Assembly (NCBI GenBank): GCA_964017045.1
Contig: OZ024802.1
Coordinates: forward strand, 10,552,435-10,616,434
DNA length: 64,000 bases
Direction of reading: 5' to 3'
Origin: Omphiscola glabra
Lineage: Eukaryota; Mollusca; Gastropoda; Lymnaeidae
Of this stretch, positions 46,549-58,257 are shown one piece after another; the first letter of the stretch is position 1, and every line of letters begins with the position of its first letter. A program made the position numbers and the translations under genes. A model generated the notes under the pieces. That model ran no database searches, was not told the origin of the DNA, and saw only the letters and a list, made by a program, of their open reading frames with translations.

Positions 46549-47480
46549 GTGGATGTTCTCCCATTGCTGTCGCCAATGTTTGGCGGGCTAATCTACTAGA
46601 TGGGAAGTTCACGCATTGCTGTCGCCAATGTTTGGCGGGCTATATCTAGTAGATGGGAAGTTCACGCATTGCTGTCACCAATGTTTGGCGGGCTATGTAT
46701 AGTAGATGGGAAGTTCACGCATTGCTGTCGCCAATGTTTGGCGGGCTATGGCTAGTAGATTGGAAGTTCACGCATTGCTGTCGCCAATGTTTGGCGGGCT
46801 ATGTATAGTAGATGGGAAGTTCACGCATTGCTGTCGCCAATGTTTGGCGGGCTATGTATAGTAGATGGGAAGTTCACGCATTGCTGTCGCCAATGTTTGG
46901 CGGGCTATGTATAGTAGATTGGAAGTTCACGCATTGCTGTCGCTAATGTTTGGCGGGCTATATCTAGTAGATGGGAAGTTCACGCATTGCTGTCGCTAAT
47001 GTTTGGCGGGCTATATCTAGTAGATGGGAAGTTCACGCATTGCTGTCACCAATGTTTGGCGGGCTATGTATAGTAGATGGGAAGTTCACGCATTGCTGTC
47101 GCCAATGTTTGGCGGGCTATGGCTAGTAGATTGGAAGTTCACGCATTGCTGTCGCCAATGTTTGACGGGCTATGGCTAGTAGATTGGAAGTTCACGCATT
47201 GCTGTCGCCAATGTTTGGCGGGCTATGGCTAGTAGATTGGAAGTTCACGCATTGCTGTCGCCAATGTTTGGCGGGCTATGGCTAGTAGATTGGAAGTTCA
47301 CGCATTGCTGTCGCCAATGTTTGGCGGGCTATGGCTAGTAGATTGGAAGTTCACGCATTGCTGTCGCCAATGTTTGGCGGGCTATGGCTAGTAGATTGGA
47401 AGTTCACGCATTGCTGTCGCCAATGTTTGGCGGGCTATGGCTAGTAGATTGGAAGTTCACGCATTGCTGTCGCCAATGAA
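46549..47480. repeat. 53-bp tandem repeat, about 17 copies
   Basis: The unit contains GAAGTTCACGCATTGCTGTC and CAATGTTTGGCGGGCTAT. The rare GCTGTCACC variant occurs at 46671 and 47042, 371 bp apart (seven units), with the same neighbours, so a seven-unit block was duplicated. The last eight units (GGCTAGTAGATTGG type) are nearly uniform. Confidence 0.95.
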
Positions 47481-47749
47481 TTGCGGGCTACATCTTGCTT
47501 AAAATTAATAGCCCAATTCCCGTGATGACCGATGATACCAGGAGCCTAAGCTGTAGGAATTTTTAACTTTTAATATTTTTTAAGGATGATTCCTAGTTCA
47601 GCCACATAATTCATTAATTTAATTTAATACGTATTGCATAAAAAGAAGCAATCAGAATGGAAGGGTTGCCATGGTGATGATATAAATAGTTATCAAGGTA
47701 ATATGCTTACGTCGGTGTCAGAAATATGAAAACTGCTACCAACCAGCAA

Positions 47750-48152
47750 CCAGCAGCACCCACGACCATACATCGCAACATTCACTCCATGCTGTTGTAA
47801 TGGACACCACATGAGGACAGTTTTGTGTTGTAGCAGCACTCAAGACCATACATCGCAACATTCACTCCATGCTGTTAAATTAGACAACACATGAGGACAG
47901 TTGTGTGTTGTAGCAGCACTCACGACCATACATCGCAACATTCACTCCATGCTGTTAAATTAGACACCACACGAGGACAGTTGTGTGTTGTAGCAGCACT
48001 CAAGACCATACATCGCAACATTCACTCCATGCTGTTAAATTAGACACCACATGAGGACAGTTGTGTGTTGTAGCAGCACTCAAGACCATAGATCGCAACA
48101 TTCACTCCATGCTGTTGTAATGGACACCACATGAGGACAGTTGGGTGTTGTA
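47750..48152. repeat. 80-bp tandem repeat, 5 copies
   Basis: The unit contains CATACATCGCAACATTCACT and GAGGACAGTTGTGTGTTGTA. The period is a regular 80 bp (47761, 47841, 47921 and so on). Confidence 0.93.
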
Positions 48153-49009
48153 GGAAGGGATCTATCTCTCTGACTCACAGCGGCTCGACGTCATGGAGTG
48201 TGACAGAGTATCGACGAAAACACAAAGAAATTGAACAAAGATATTGCGTGAAATATTGAGAACAGGACAAGTGACAGATCGAATAACAAAACAAGATGTT
48301 GTGCCTTGTAATGTTGTTTCTCTATAGGTTGTTGACAGAATGTTGTGATACATGTACAGCCAGGGTTGAAGTAGGATCACTCAAAAGGACACAACCTGGT
48401 TATATGAGATCATACATTGCAAAATCCGAGGGTCCGTCTGTCAAATATTCTATTATTACTTATATCTCATGTTGATACTGGGATCTTTGAAACAAATATT
48501 GACTTTTAAAAACTTAGAATAATTCTGAATTAAAAAAAAAATTCCCTAGCCTCCCGCCCCCCACACACACACAGCGCCCCCCACACACAGCGCCCACACA
48601 CACACACAGCGCCCACACACACACACACCGTGTGCTTTTTAAATTAACAGCTAGAATCTACAAACCATTAAGTTAGTTTTTAAAATTGTCATTTGCATTT
48701 TCGCAACGCCTGGTCTGGTCTAGTCTATTAGCCGGTACAAGACAACGTGTCGTCTGCCAGTTAAACGCTTCCCACACAGCCAGGCGCTTGGCATCGGGTG
48801 TCACGGTGTGTGCCAGGCTCCCTGCGGCACCCCCTTAAAGCTATCTGCAGACGTCGCTAAACAAGCTCAAGCCAGGCACTGTTGACTAGAGAACATTTTT
48901 TAAAAGACTGTAGACCACGTGCACTGGTTGTCAGGAGTTAGAACGTCAGACGGGGCGTGAGAGGCCGAGAGACTTTGGTTGGGGAAAATGTTATGTAATA
49001 CAGATAGAA
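48153..49009. other. Intergenic, no feature recognised
   Basis: Unique sequence with a (CA)n-rich patch at 48562-48630 made of CACACACAGCGCCC pieces. No gene is seen. Confidence 0.5.
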
Positions 49010-49500
49010 GACCTTCGCTTTGGGTGGGTAGGCTGGGTATGTTTCATAAGCCGTGCGGGATGGGCAGATTGATAGGCTGGATAGGGTGTAGTGGGTAGCT
49101 GGGTATGTCAGATGTGTGGATAGGTGGTTAGGCTGGGTGTTAGATGGTTGGGAACTTGGATATGGTGGATAGGTTGGGTGGTTGGATAGGGTGGGATGGT
49201 TGGATGGTTTGGAAGTTGGATATGGTATATGGTGGGATGGTTGAAAAGTTGGATATGGTGGGATGGTTGGAACGTTGGATATGGTGGGATGGTTGGAAAG
49301 TTGGATATGGTGGGATGGTTGGAGCGTTAGATATGGTGGGATGGTTGGAACGTTGGATATGGTGGGATGGTTTGGAAGTTGGATATGGTGGATAGGTTGG
49401 ATGATTGGAAAGTTGGATATGGTAAGTTTAATAGTTGGGAAGTATGATAAGGTAGATTGGTTGGATGGGGTGGCTAGGTTGGATGGTTGGGGTGGCTAGG
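49010..49500. repeat. G/T-rich degenerate minisatellite
   Basis: Units of about 26 bp with GGATATGGTGGGATGGTTGG are clear in 49180-49400 and decay at both sides. The plus strand is almost free of C and is dense in GG pairs. Confidence 0.85.
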
Positions 49501-49639
49501 TTGATGGATGGGGTGGCTAGGTTCGTTGGGTACGTTGGTTGAGGTGGGGTGGAAGAGATGCATTGCGTTTAAAGCAGTCCATGCGCCAGGCCTTGGCTCC
49601 CAGTTGAGTCGTGGACAGGTCGGGCTGTGGCTGGCGCAA

Positions 49640-49805
49640 GGGTATCGGTCCTCTCGTTCTGCGTTACCTCAACGTGACAAGGGTATCGGTCCTCTCGTTC
49701 TGCGTCTCCTCAACGTGACAAAGGTAAACGTCCTCTCGTTCTGCGTCACCTCAACGTGACAATGGTACCCGTCCTCTTGTTCTGCGTCACCTCAACGTGA
49801 CAAGG
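49640..49805. repeat. About 43-bp tandem repeat, about 4 copies
   Basis: The unit contains CCTCTCGTTCTGCGTCACCT and CAACGTGACAAGGGTA. Confidence 0.88.
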
Positions 49806-49867
49806 GATCCGCTGTAGGATTACCGTTCCGCCACGTGCATGAATGTCATCAAACTATCTCCACAAAT

Positions 49868-50180
49868 GGCATTGACCCTTTTTATGGCATTGACCATCAT
49901 TATGGCATTGACCATTGTTATGGCATTGACTATCGTTATGGCATTGACCATTGTTATGGCATTGACCATTGTTATGGCATTGATCATCGTTATGGCATCG
50001 ACCATCGTTATGGCATTGACCATTGTTATGGCATTGACCATTGTTATGGCATTGACCATTGTTATGGCATTGACCATTTTTATGGCATTGACCATTGTTA
50101 TGGCATTGACTATCGTTAAGGCATTGACCATTGTTATGGCATTGACCATTGTTATGATATTGACCATTGTTATGGCATTT
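49868..50180. repeat. 18-bp tandem repeat, about 17 copies
   Basis: The unit is TTATGGCATTGACCATTG. The six-codon period leaves both strands open, giving three overlapping spurious frames. Confidence 0.94.
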
Positions 50181-51289
50181 ATGGCGTTAAAGACCACAGT
50201 GGTGGGTTAGACTTCACCTTTTCGTAAGCGTCGGCACACTTGTTTCAGGGCAACCAAAATTGCTTCGAGTTCTGCATCGAAATTTCATCTAATTTTGCCA
50301 CTGGGTCTTGAAATCTCCTCATTTGGAGATTCCCCCCCCCCCCCCCCCGAACCCCCCGATACTCAATGAGTACGCCGTATTCACTTCTGTTCTCACTTGT
50401 TGCAAAACATGTACCGTCAGGTAAGACTTCTACCATGTGGTCTGTCTTAATTAATTGTTCTTATCAATTGTGTTTTAGTGAGTTATGCTATTGCTTTCAG
50501 CATTAAGAAGCAGTGCAGTAAATTTGAGGCAATACTTTGACCCTTTATGTCGAAGGCTTAAGGGCACATGCCCCAATGGCTACTGTAACTAAATGAAACA
50601 ACACTTTCAATTTTAAACAAATGTTTCAACATCGGAGGAATTTTAAGGTTGACGGAGGACTTTTTATTTTACCGAAAATGAGGACATGTCTTCCTTTTGG
50701 ATACCATATGGTAAAACTAACGAGACAACATATAGCCATTAAAGCAACATTTACCCCCCCCCCCCAAATTATGCATAAATCACATACAAGAAACTAAGTA
50801 TACTGCCTTGGACTATACTACTTTACGGGGGGGGGGGGGGGTAAATTTATGTGAGGGGACTGACATTCTACCCGTGAATACAAACCAAATTAGTACACAG
50901 CTAAGAATGGAGAGCGTGACTTTCCAACACAGTTTAGGTTTAAGAGTAATCATCGAGGCGAGGGCGAGAGGGATGGCGCCAGTGTTTCTGTAGACACAAG
51001 TGTTGTCGATGGGTCAGCTAAGCCGATCGATGTAGAGAGCCTTGGCCAGGGGACGGGGGAACAAGGCGGATTTAGGGCCAGCGGCAGACACTTCAATAAA
51101 AATGTAGAGCTCGGGGAGAATAAAGCGTGTGGCGTGCATGCCAGGGGCGTGTGTGCCAAGGGTTGGTGTGGAGAAAATATTGGTTTGAAATGATGCTGGG
51201 TTCTGTTTGTGGTTTGGTGCATCAAGGCAGTGGGGCAGCTAGAGTTTATGACGACCGGAGCGGTCCTAGATTTGGTTACGCCTAATTGG
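50181..51289. other. Intergenic, no gene recognised
   Basis: Unique sequence with C17 (50332-50348), C and G15 (50827-50841) tracts. The GC-richer part at 50945-51260 runs straight into the LINE tail and may be older element sequence, but I cannot assign it. Confidence 0.4.
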
Positions 51290-51640
51290 CCAAAACCACA
51301 CTTCTTCTTCCCCCAGACAGCGACGAGGCTATGCAGGCAGTCCCGGCTCATAACAGCAAGAACACAGTATGGGAACTGCTCATTCCTGCAAAAGACAATC
51401 AGGGACTGGAACAAGCTTTCAAAGGGAACAGTTGAGCCGTCAACACTTGGCACATTTGCGTCTATTGCCTCAAGCCTTTCAACCTACAGTTACTGTTGTA
51501 ACCCTTGCAACCCATTAAATATCCTCTTCAGTATCAGGCATGAAAACATTGCGAATCCCCTCTACATACATAGGAGCCAGAATGAGCAATACATTGATCG
51601 TGGGACCTTAATGTATAGACGAAAAAGACAGAAGTAGCAG
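51290..51640 (+). mobile_element. 5'-truncated Jockey/CR1-like LINE 3' end (second copy)
   Basis: The plus strand carries SRLITARTQYGNCSFLQKTI followed by RDWNKLSKGTVEPSTLGTFA, the same RT C-terminal tail as at 5020-5392, and shares its 3' untranslated sequence as far as a TATAGACGAAAAAGACAGAAG tail that has partly lost the GAA periodicity. The two copies diverge at many sites, so both are old. Confidence 0.68.
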
Positions 51641-51737
51641 TACTGAAACTCCCGTATTTTGAACACGTCTATCTGTTTGTCAACGGTGCATTACTCCAGC
51701 CGCCACATAGTCCTAGTATTGAAAGGGACGACACATT

Positions 51738-51846
51738 GGGCAGTTGTTGGACAGTTGTTGGGCAGTTTTTGGGCGGCTGTTGGGCAGTTGTTGGGCAGTT
51801 TTTGGGTAGTTGTAGGGCGGTTGTTGGGCAGTTGTTGGGCAGTTGT
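51738..51846. repeat. About 12-bp tandem repeat, about 9 copies
   Basis: The unit is TTGGGCAGTTGT with TTTTTGGGC and GGCGGTTG variants. Confidence 0.88.
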
Positions 51847-51892
51847 AGTTGGGAATGGGTTTCTCGACGAAGGGAAAAGTGTTCATAGTTGA

Positions 51893-52201
51893 TCACAATT
51901 TTTTTTCGCACTAACATAATTGGTCGTGCATAGGAAGCGAGTTTGAACAAGTTGGAAGAGCGCTTCTTGAGATACTTGATAAGACGGCTGTGTTGTGCAC
52001 TTTGACGAAAGTTGGGGGAAGAGAAAGTGGGTTTTAGAGCAGGAAAGCCTCGTCTAGAAAGTACGAACCGAGACGCTTTTGTCTCTAGACTGCCCAAGTT
52101 ATGTCCTTCGTGGAAATGAAAACATCTCGAGGCGTCCTTAAGTCTATTAGTTAGATGTCCAGTGTCTTGTCGGTGCAAATATTTTGGGACACAAGAAATA
52201 A
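51893..52201. other. Intergenic, no feature recognised
   Basis: Unique sequence between two arrays. No gene is seen. Confidence 0.5.
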
Positions 52202-53062
52202 TCCTATATAAGGAAGTCATCCTATATAAGGAAATCATCCACTATAAGGAAGTGATCCTATATAAGGAAGTCATCCTGTATAAGGAAGTCATCCTATATA
52301 AGGAAGTCATCCTATATAAGGAAGTCATCCAATATAAGGAAGTCATCATATTTGAGGGTCCTCCAATATAAGGAAGTCATCCTATTTAAGGGTACTCCTA
52401 TATAAGGAAGTCATCCTATATAAGAAAGTCATCCTATATAAGGAAGTCATCCTGTATAAGGAAGTCATCCTATATAAGGAAGTCATCCTATATAAGGAAG
52501 TCATCCAATATAAGGAAGTCATCCTATATAAGGGTCCTCCTATATAAGGAAGTTATCCTATATAAGGAAGTCATCCTATATAAGGAAGTCATCCTATATA
52601 AGGAAGTCATCCAATATAAGGAAGTCATCCTATATAAGGAAGTCATCCTATATAAGGAAGTCATCCAATATAAGGAAGTAATCCTATTTAAGGGTTCTCC
52701 AATATAAGGAAGTCATCCTATTTAAGGGTCCTCCTATATAAGGAAGTCATCCTATTTAAGGGTCCTCCTATATAAGGAAGTCATCCAATATAAGGAAATC
52801 ATCCAATATAAGGAAGTCATCCTATATAAGGGTCCTCCTATATATGGAAGTCATCCTATATAAGGAAGTTATCCAATATAAGGAAGTCATCCAATATAAG
52901 GAAGTTATCCTATATAAGGAAGTCATCCTATATAAGGAATTCATCCTATATAAGGAAGTCAACCAATATAAGGAAGTCATCCTATATAAGGGTCCTCCTA
53001 TATAAGGAAGTCATCCTATATAAGTAAGTCATCCTATATAAGGAAGTCATACAATTTAAGGA
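52202..53062. repeat. 18-bp TATA-containing tandem repeat, about 48 copies
   Basis: The unit is CCTATATAAGGAAGTCAT, with CCAATATAAGG and AGGGTCCTC variants. Blocks with the AGGGTCCTCC variant recur several times. Almost every unit has a TATATAA or AATATAA core between CC and GG. Confidence 0.95.
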
Positions 53063-53166
53063 AGTGGTTACTAATTTTATTTAGTGAGGGGCCGAAAAAA
53101 CCTCCACCAAATTATAACAAAAGTCAATCTACCAAAGAACGAGGGTGCAACGAGTGTACAATTTGT

Positions 53167-53262
53167 CCAACGTGTCGACTGTCGCAAGGATGAGTGTTGA
53201 TTGTCGCAAGGATGAGTGTTGATTGTCGCAAGGATGAGTGTTGATTGTGGCAAGGACGAATG
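53167..53262. repeat. 22-bp tandem repeat, about 4 copies
   Basis: The unit contains GATTGTCGCAAGGATGAGTG. Confidence 0.9.
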
Positions 53263-53626
53263 TTGCAACTTGCAATCAAGAACAACGCAATTTAAATACG
53301 TTAGCCAGCGAGAGTGTTTTTGTTGTATATATTCTGTGTTTCTTGATTAGCTGCTAGTGTCCCAGGCAAGGGTGTAGGGTATAAATATTGAATATCGTTG
53401 TCAAAAGAAAAGGTAGGCTTACAGGTGGGTAGGGTATAAACAAGTAGGCCTCTAGGAGGGTAGGGTATGAAAAAATAGGTCCCAGGACAGTATGGTATGA
53501 AACAGTAGCCCACAGGAGGTAATTGTATGCAAAAGAGGGTCAACTGTAGGGAAGATGAAGAAGTAACAAGTCTAATTAAACAAAAAAACAACATGAAAAA
53601 TAAATTCATGTTGAGAACAAAACGTT
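53263..53626. other. Intergenic with weak short repeat
   Basis: Loose copies of GGTAGGGTATAAACA-like units lie at about 53360-53530. Otherwise nothing is seen. Confidence 0.5.
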
Positions 53627-53766
53627 AAATGTACAGGTGCTAAATGTACAGGTGCTAAATGTACAGGTGCTAAATGTACAGGTGCTAAATGTACAGGTGC
53701 TAAATGTACAGGTGCTAAATGTACAAGTGCTAAATGTACAGGTGCTAAATGTACAGGTGCTAAAAG
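53627..53766. repeat. 15-bp tandem repeat, 9 copies
   Basis: The unit is GTGCTAAATGTACAG, nearly invariant. Confidence 0.94.
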
Positions 53767-53935
53767 TTGTAATGAAATCCTACAACCGTTAAACAAACAG
53801 GTTAAATACTTACAATTGGATGAAGTCATGGAGATAGTCTGGACATCAGCATTGGACAACCGGCACTGCATTCTGTACATTAGGAATTGGAGTTGAATAT
53901 CACTGGAGTTTTTTCCCTAGCGCTTGTTTACTAGT

Positions 53936-54270
53936 GAAAGCTGGGCCGTTTGTTCACAGTGAAAGCTGGGCTGTTTGTTCACAGTGAAAGCTGGGCCGTT
54001 TGTTCACAGTGAAAGCTGGGCCGTTTGTTCACAGTGAAAGCTGGGCCGTTTGTTCACAGTGAAAGCTGGGCCGTTTGTTCACAAATGAAAGCTGTGCCGT
54101 TTGTTCACAAGTGAAAGCTGGGCCGTTTGTTCACAGTGAAAGCTGGGCCGTTTGTTCACAGTGAAAGCTGGGCCGTTTGTTCACAGTGAAAGCTGGGCCG
54201 TTTGTTCACAGTGAAAGCTGGGCCGTTTGTTCACAGTGAAGGCTGGGCCGTTTGTTCACAGTGGAAGCTG
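53936..54270. repeat. 25-bp tandem repeat, about 13 copies
   Basis: The unit contains CAGTGAAAGCTGGGCCGTTT followed by GTTCA. A few copies have one or two extra A/T bases. Confidence 0.94.
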
Positions 54271-55085
54271 GCCATGATGGCGCTTCAACCCTCCACTGAA
54301 TGCTGGGCGACTGGGAAGATGTTGTACACAGCTGACTTTGAGTGCGAACAGACGATGCACTGATCCAAGCTGTCACTCCAGATACGACAACCAAAGAGCA
54401 CTTGTGGCCAATGACGTGTGCCAGCCCCCTTATCCATGACTAAACCCATCCAATCAGATCTCCTTACAATGGCGCGTGATCCCCCGTAAGGCCGAAGTGA
54501 ATGTAAGTTGTGACAAGCTGCTCATATCCAGTATCCATTGATTACAATTTTAAAAAAAATAAAAAATTGCTAAGACCCCCCCCCCCCCATACCATCCCTT
54601 TTATGTGTTACCCTTGAAGTTCAACTCAGATTTGATAAATAGAGGAAGATGAGTAAATTGTCTACAAGATCTGCAGAAACATTCTCTTTAAATGCTATGC
54701 AAATTAAAAAAAAATAAAGTGGTGGGGGATGCAAAAAGGTGCAAGTAATTTCAACAAATGCAATCCTGGTAGATGTGGAGACATTATCAAGTAGAGTCTA
54801 GACTTGAATGAGATATGCGTCACTGAAAATAGAAAAACAGTGAGACATACTCATCAACGTGTGATCACAGAAAAAAGCAAAAACGTTCCATATCGGCTAG
54901 TGAAGTTTGTTCAGTGTTGTCCATCGGCTAGTGAAGTTTGTTCAGTGTTGTTCTTTGTCAGGACATGCGACAAATGAAATAAAATAAAATAACGGGCTGT
55001 ATATTGTTTGTGCATAGATATCTTCTCCACCCTGGCAAGTCTTGATCTCTCCGTAGAGTTGGAACTGTGCTAGTTTTCAGAGCTG
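54271..55085. other. Intergenic, no gene recognised
   Basis: A GC-richer part (54271-54500) with no recognisable domain, then AT-rich DNA. A two-copy 30-bp repeat (ATCGGCTAGTGAAGTTTGTT) lies at 54893-54952. Confidence 0.45.
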
Positions 55086-55260
55086 TTGATAGCTCTCTGT
55101 TGGCACATGCCCATAGCTCTCTGTTGGCACATGCCCATAGCTCTCTGTTGGCACATGCCCATAGCTCTCTGTTGGCACATGCCCACAGCTCTCTGTTGGC
55201 ACATGCCCACAGCTCTCTGTTGGCACATGCCCATAGCTCTCTGTTGGCACATGCCCACCT
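55086..55260. repeat. 24-bp tandem repeat, 7 copies
   Basis: The unit contains TAGCTCTCTGTTGGCACATG followed by CCCA. Only CCCATAG and CCCACAG variants differ. Confidence 0.95.
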
Positions 55261-55319
55261 GCAAATGTTCTAAGTTTTGCTACTTTCAATGACCGCCTAA
55301 AACCCCTACTTCACTTGAC

Positions 55320-55414
55320 TGTGGTTATATGCACAGTCTACGTTGTTATACACAGTCTATGTGGTTATACACAGTCTATGTGGTTATACACAGTCTATGT
55401 GGTTATACACAGTC
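55320..55414. repeat. 19-bp tandem repeat, about 5 copies
   Basis: The unit is GTGGTTATACACAGTCTAT. This is the last sizeable array before the gene-bearing part of the window. Confidence 0.9.
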
Positions 55415-56709
55415 AATGGCATGTTATGTTAAAACATGACTTTGGCTTAGTATTGAGAGCATGCAAAAAAAAAAAAAAAAATTTAATTAAAATCTAAAAT
55501 ATGTACAACGTCCTTCACGTTCTTAACAAGATAATGTATAGTGGGGAAAAACACGGAGTAAGCATTCTATTGTATATTTCTCTCAATCACAAATATTAGG
55601 AATTCTAACAAGAAAAGTTAACAGTTTAAGACTTAACAAAAGAAAAAAATATTTAAATAAATCTAAATGATTGTTTGAGCTGTGCATGGGATTTTGAAAA
55701 ATAAAATGTAAATAAATCTTCTATTTATGTGCATAGCACAATCTGTATACTAATCTGTGCAAGGTCTTTATTTAGTAAAGACCTATATCCCAATGGACCT
55801 TTCTGCACACTCAAACTAAGATTAAAAAAAAAAAAAGTTCTGAAATTAAATTTTTAAATTAAATGATGTTCTTATAAATTTGCTTTTAAAAATCATTTTC
55901 GATGGAATATTTAAAAAAAAAAAGAACTAGACTCTATTTCAATTTAAAAAAAAAACAAGTTGATTTACTGTTCTCTTTCTTATAAAATGATGTAATTTCA
56001 AGGTACAAGTGTGCCTTATCAATAAATAAATTTTGAGGTAGACAGCAGTATCTGCAGTCTAAAAACAATATTATAAAATGTTTAAAAAAATGTAAACAGG
56101 TGAATCTTGTAAAAACATTTTGTGTGTGGTAATTTTGTGTGTGGTAATTTTGTGTGTGGTAATTTTGTGTGTGGTAATTTGAAAATAAAAAGGGGTGGAA
56201 GGTTGGTGTGAGGGGGGGTGGAGTGGGGTTAAATAATAGAAATAAATAAATATTTTTTGTATTTACATCAACAATCTAGAGTGTTGAGAGACAATGGAAA
56301 TCTAAGGTAAGGAAATGCATGCAGGTTGAGTGCCAGCATGGACAACTAACTTCTTCATTTGGCAAGACTAAGATTAGAGATTTACTATCCTAAAGAAAGA
56401 GTAATCATTTTTTTTTTTAAGAAAGAAAAAAAAAATCCAATTTCTAATGTTGAATGTCAATTGAAATCATCTAGCAAAAACTGGGGCAGGTAGGATGCTC
56501 CAAGAAACAGATTAAAAATCCTAGGCCACAGTCAGCTCTGCACAGTCATGAAAAGATGACGTCAGCACAAAGCAATGTGTTGATCAGTGAAGCGGCCACG
56601 CACTGTCGTCTGCTTGTCGCACTGTCGTCTGCTTGTCGTTTGGCCTCCTACAGTATTATTTGGTTTAAAACCAACCTGCTAGCTGACATAAACGGCAGGA
56701 GGCACTGTA
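55415..56709 (-). other. AT-rich region, candidate 3' untranslated region of the Kv1 gene
   Basis: This tandem-repeat-poor stretch lies directly downstream of the channel stop codon. It contains possible minus-strand polyadenylation signals, for example AATAAA at 55767-55772, and a four-copy 15-bp repeat TTTGTGTGTGGTAAT at 56122-56180. Whether the transcript really extends this far cannot be told from sequence alone. Confidence 0.35.
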
Positions 56710-58257
56710 TCATACGTCAGTCTCTAGACCGTAGTCACTGCCGGGGTTGTTGGCCTTGATGGCATGATTCTCTTTGACCTTCTCGGTCAATGGTGTGCTG
56801 TGATTCCCTTCCTCCATCTCCATTATATCAGACCCGCACTCGGAATCGAGGGAATCCTTCTTATCGGGGTAATTGGAGCATGACTGCACATGCTTGTATT
56901 GTCCCTTGTCCGTGTTCTCCCCCTCCCGATGGTAAAAGTAATTGAAATTAGAAACGATGACGGGTACAGGAAGCGCAATGGTCAGCACGCCAGCAATGGC
57001 ACACAGTGATCCTACCAGCTTGCCCCACACGCCGATCGGCATCATGTCGCCGTAGCCGACCGTCGTCATGGTCACCACCGCCCACCAGAATGCATCTGGA
57101 ATACTTTTGAAATGAGTCTGATCCGCGTCCGCCTCGGCAAAGTAGACCGCGCTGGAAAACAAGATGACACCGATGAAGAGGAAGAATATGAGTAGACCCA
57201 GCTCCCGCATGCTGGCCTTCAGGGTCTGGCCTAGGATCTGAAGACCTTTGGAGTGTCTGGAAAGTTTGAATATCCTGAAGACCCGGACGAGTCGGATAAC
57301 CCTGAGGATGGCCAGTGACATGGCCTGATTGTTGCTCTTGCTCTGGTCAGCGACCACGGTGCCCAGAGTGATGAAGTATGGAATGATAGCCACGATGTCT
57401 ATGCAATTCATGATGTTTTTGAAGAAGCCCAGTTTCTCCGGACAGGATGCAAACCGGACCAAGAGCTCAAACGTAAACCATATTATACAGCAGGTCTCAA
57501 TGATGAAGAACGGCTCGTTAAACTTGGGAATATCATCCTCTTCAATGGATTCTTTAGAATCATTGAGCGTGGAATTAACAACCCTGTAATGCTTGAATTG
57601 TGGTAAAGTCTCTAGGCAGAAGATAACAATGGACAAAAGAATAATGACTACTGAAAATATAGCACACAGTCTGGCGGCTGCTGAGCTCTCCGGATACTCA
57701 AACAGCAGCCAAACACGTCTCTGGAATTCATTCTGGGGCAACGGCTTCTCCTCCTCTTTGATGAAGCCCTCGTCCTCTCTGTACCTCTCGAAGGCACTCT
57801 CGCCTAATTCGTAAAATTTGATCTCTTCGGAAAACACGTCCAGGGGTACATTCACCGGACGACGTAATCTCCCGCCGCTCTGGTAAAAGTACAGGATGGC
57901 ATCGAAACTGGGTCGGTTCCTGTCAAAGAAGTACTCGTTGCGCAGTGGGTCGTAGTAGCGATTTCGCTTCAACGGGTTTCCGAGTAGCGTATCGGGAAAC
58001 TGGTTGAGCGTTTTGAGCTGGGTCTCGAACCGCAGACCGCTGACGTTGATTACAACGCGCTCGCAGCTGCAGTCATAGTCGTTCCCGGGTGGGCCCATCC
58101 CATCGTCATTGGCATTGTCTTCCTCGGAGAGCTTCGGAAATGACCTGGAATTGGGAAGGTTAGAGGATCGTAATTGTGACCTGTGAGTGGAATGGTAAGA
58201 GTCCCGGTATCCAGCCGGGCCCCCGTTCCCCTCGATCCCCGCCATAGCAACCTCCAT
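56710..58257 (-). CDS. Kv1: Shaker-class (Kv1) voltage-gated potassium channel subunit, single coding exon
   Basis: The 515-residue plasma-membrane protein assembles as a tetramer and repolarises excitable cells. The T1 tetramerisation domain spans about 66-165 ([37 protein letters not shown]). Membrane segments: S1 about 196-215, S2 250-270, S3 283-300, S4 316-340 ([20 protein letters not shown] with arginine or lysine every third residue), S5 352-373, pore with TTVGYGD at 398-404, S6 412-440 with the PVP kink at 430-432. The S1-S2 loop has N-glycosylation sequons (NST, NDS). The C-terminus ETDV is a class I PDZ-binding motif, as in Drosophila Shaker. Length is normal for Kv1. The first ATG after an upstream in-frame TAA was chosen as start; Met5 is a weaker alternative. 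An intact frame without introns resembles vertebrate Kv1 genes; 5' untranslated exons may lie farther out. It is transcribed away from the U1-70K gene. Confidence 0.97.
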   Translation of the reverse strand: MEVAMAGIEGNGGPAGYRDSYHSTHRSQLRSSNLPNSRSFPKLSEEDNANDDGMGPPGNDYDCSCERVVINVSGLRFETQLKTLNQFPDTLLGNPLKRNRYYDPLRNEYFFDRNRPSFDAILYFYQSGGRLRRPVNVPLDVFSEEIKFYELGESAFERYREDEGFIKEEEKPLPQNEFQRRVWLLFEYPESSAAARLCAIFSVVIILLSIVIFCLETLPQFKHYRVVNSTLNDSKESIEEDDIPKFNEPFFIIETCCIIWFTFELLVRFASCPEKLGFFKNIMNCIDIVAIIPYFITLGTVVADQSKSNNQAMSLAILRVIRLVRVFRIFKLSRHSKGLQILGQTLKASMRELGLLIFFLFIGVILFSSAVYFAEADADQTHFKSIPDAFWWAVVTMTTVGYGDMMPIGVWGKLVGSLCAIAGVLTIALPVPVIVSNFNYFYHREGENTDKGQYKHVQSCSNYPDKKDSLDSECGSDIMEMEEGNHSTPLTEKVKENHAIKANNPGSDYGLETDV

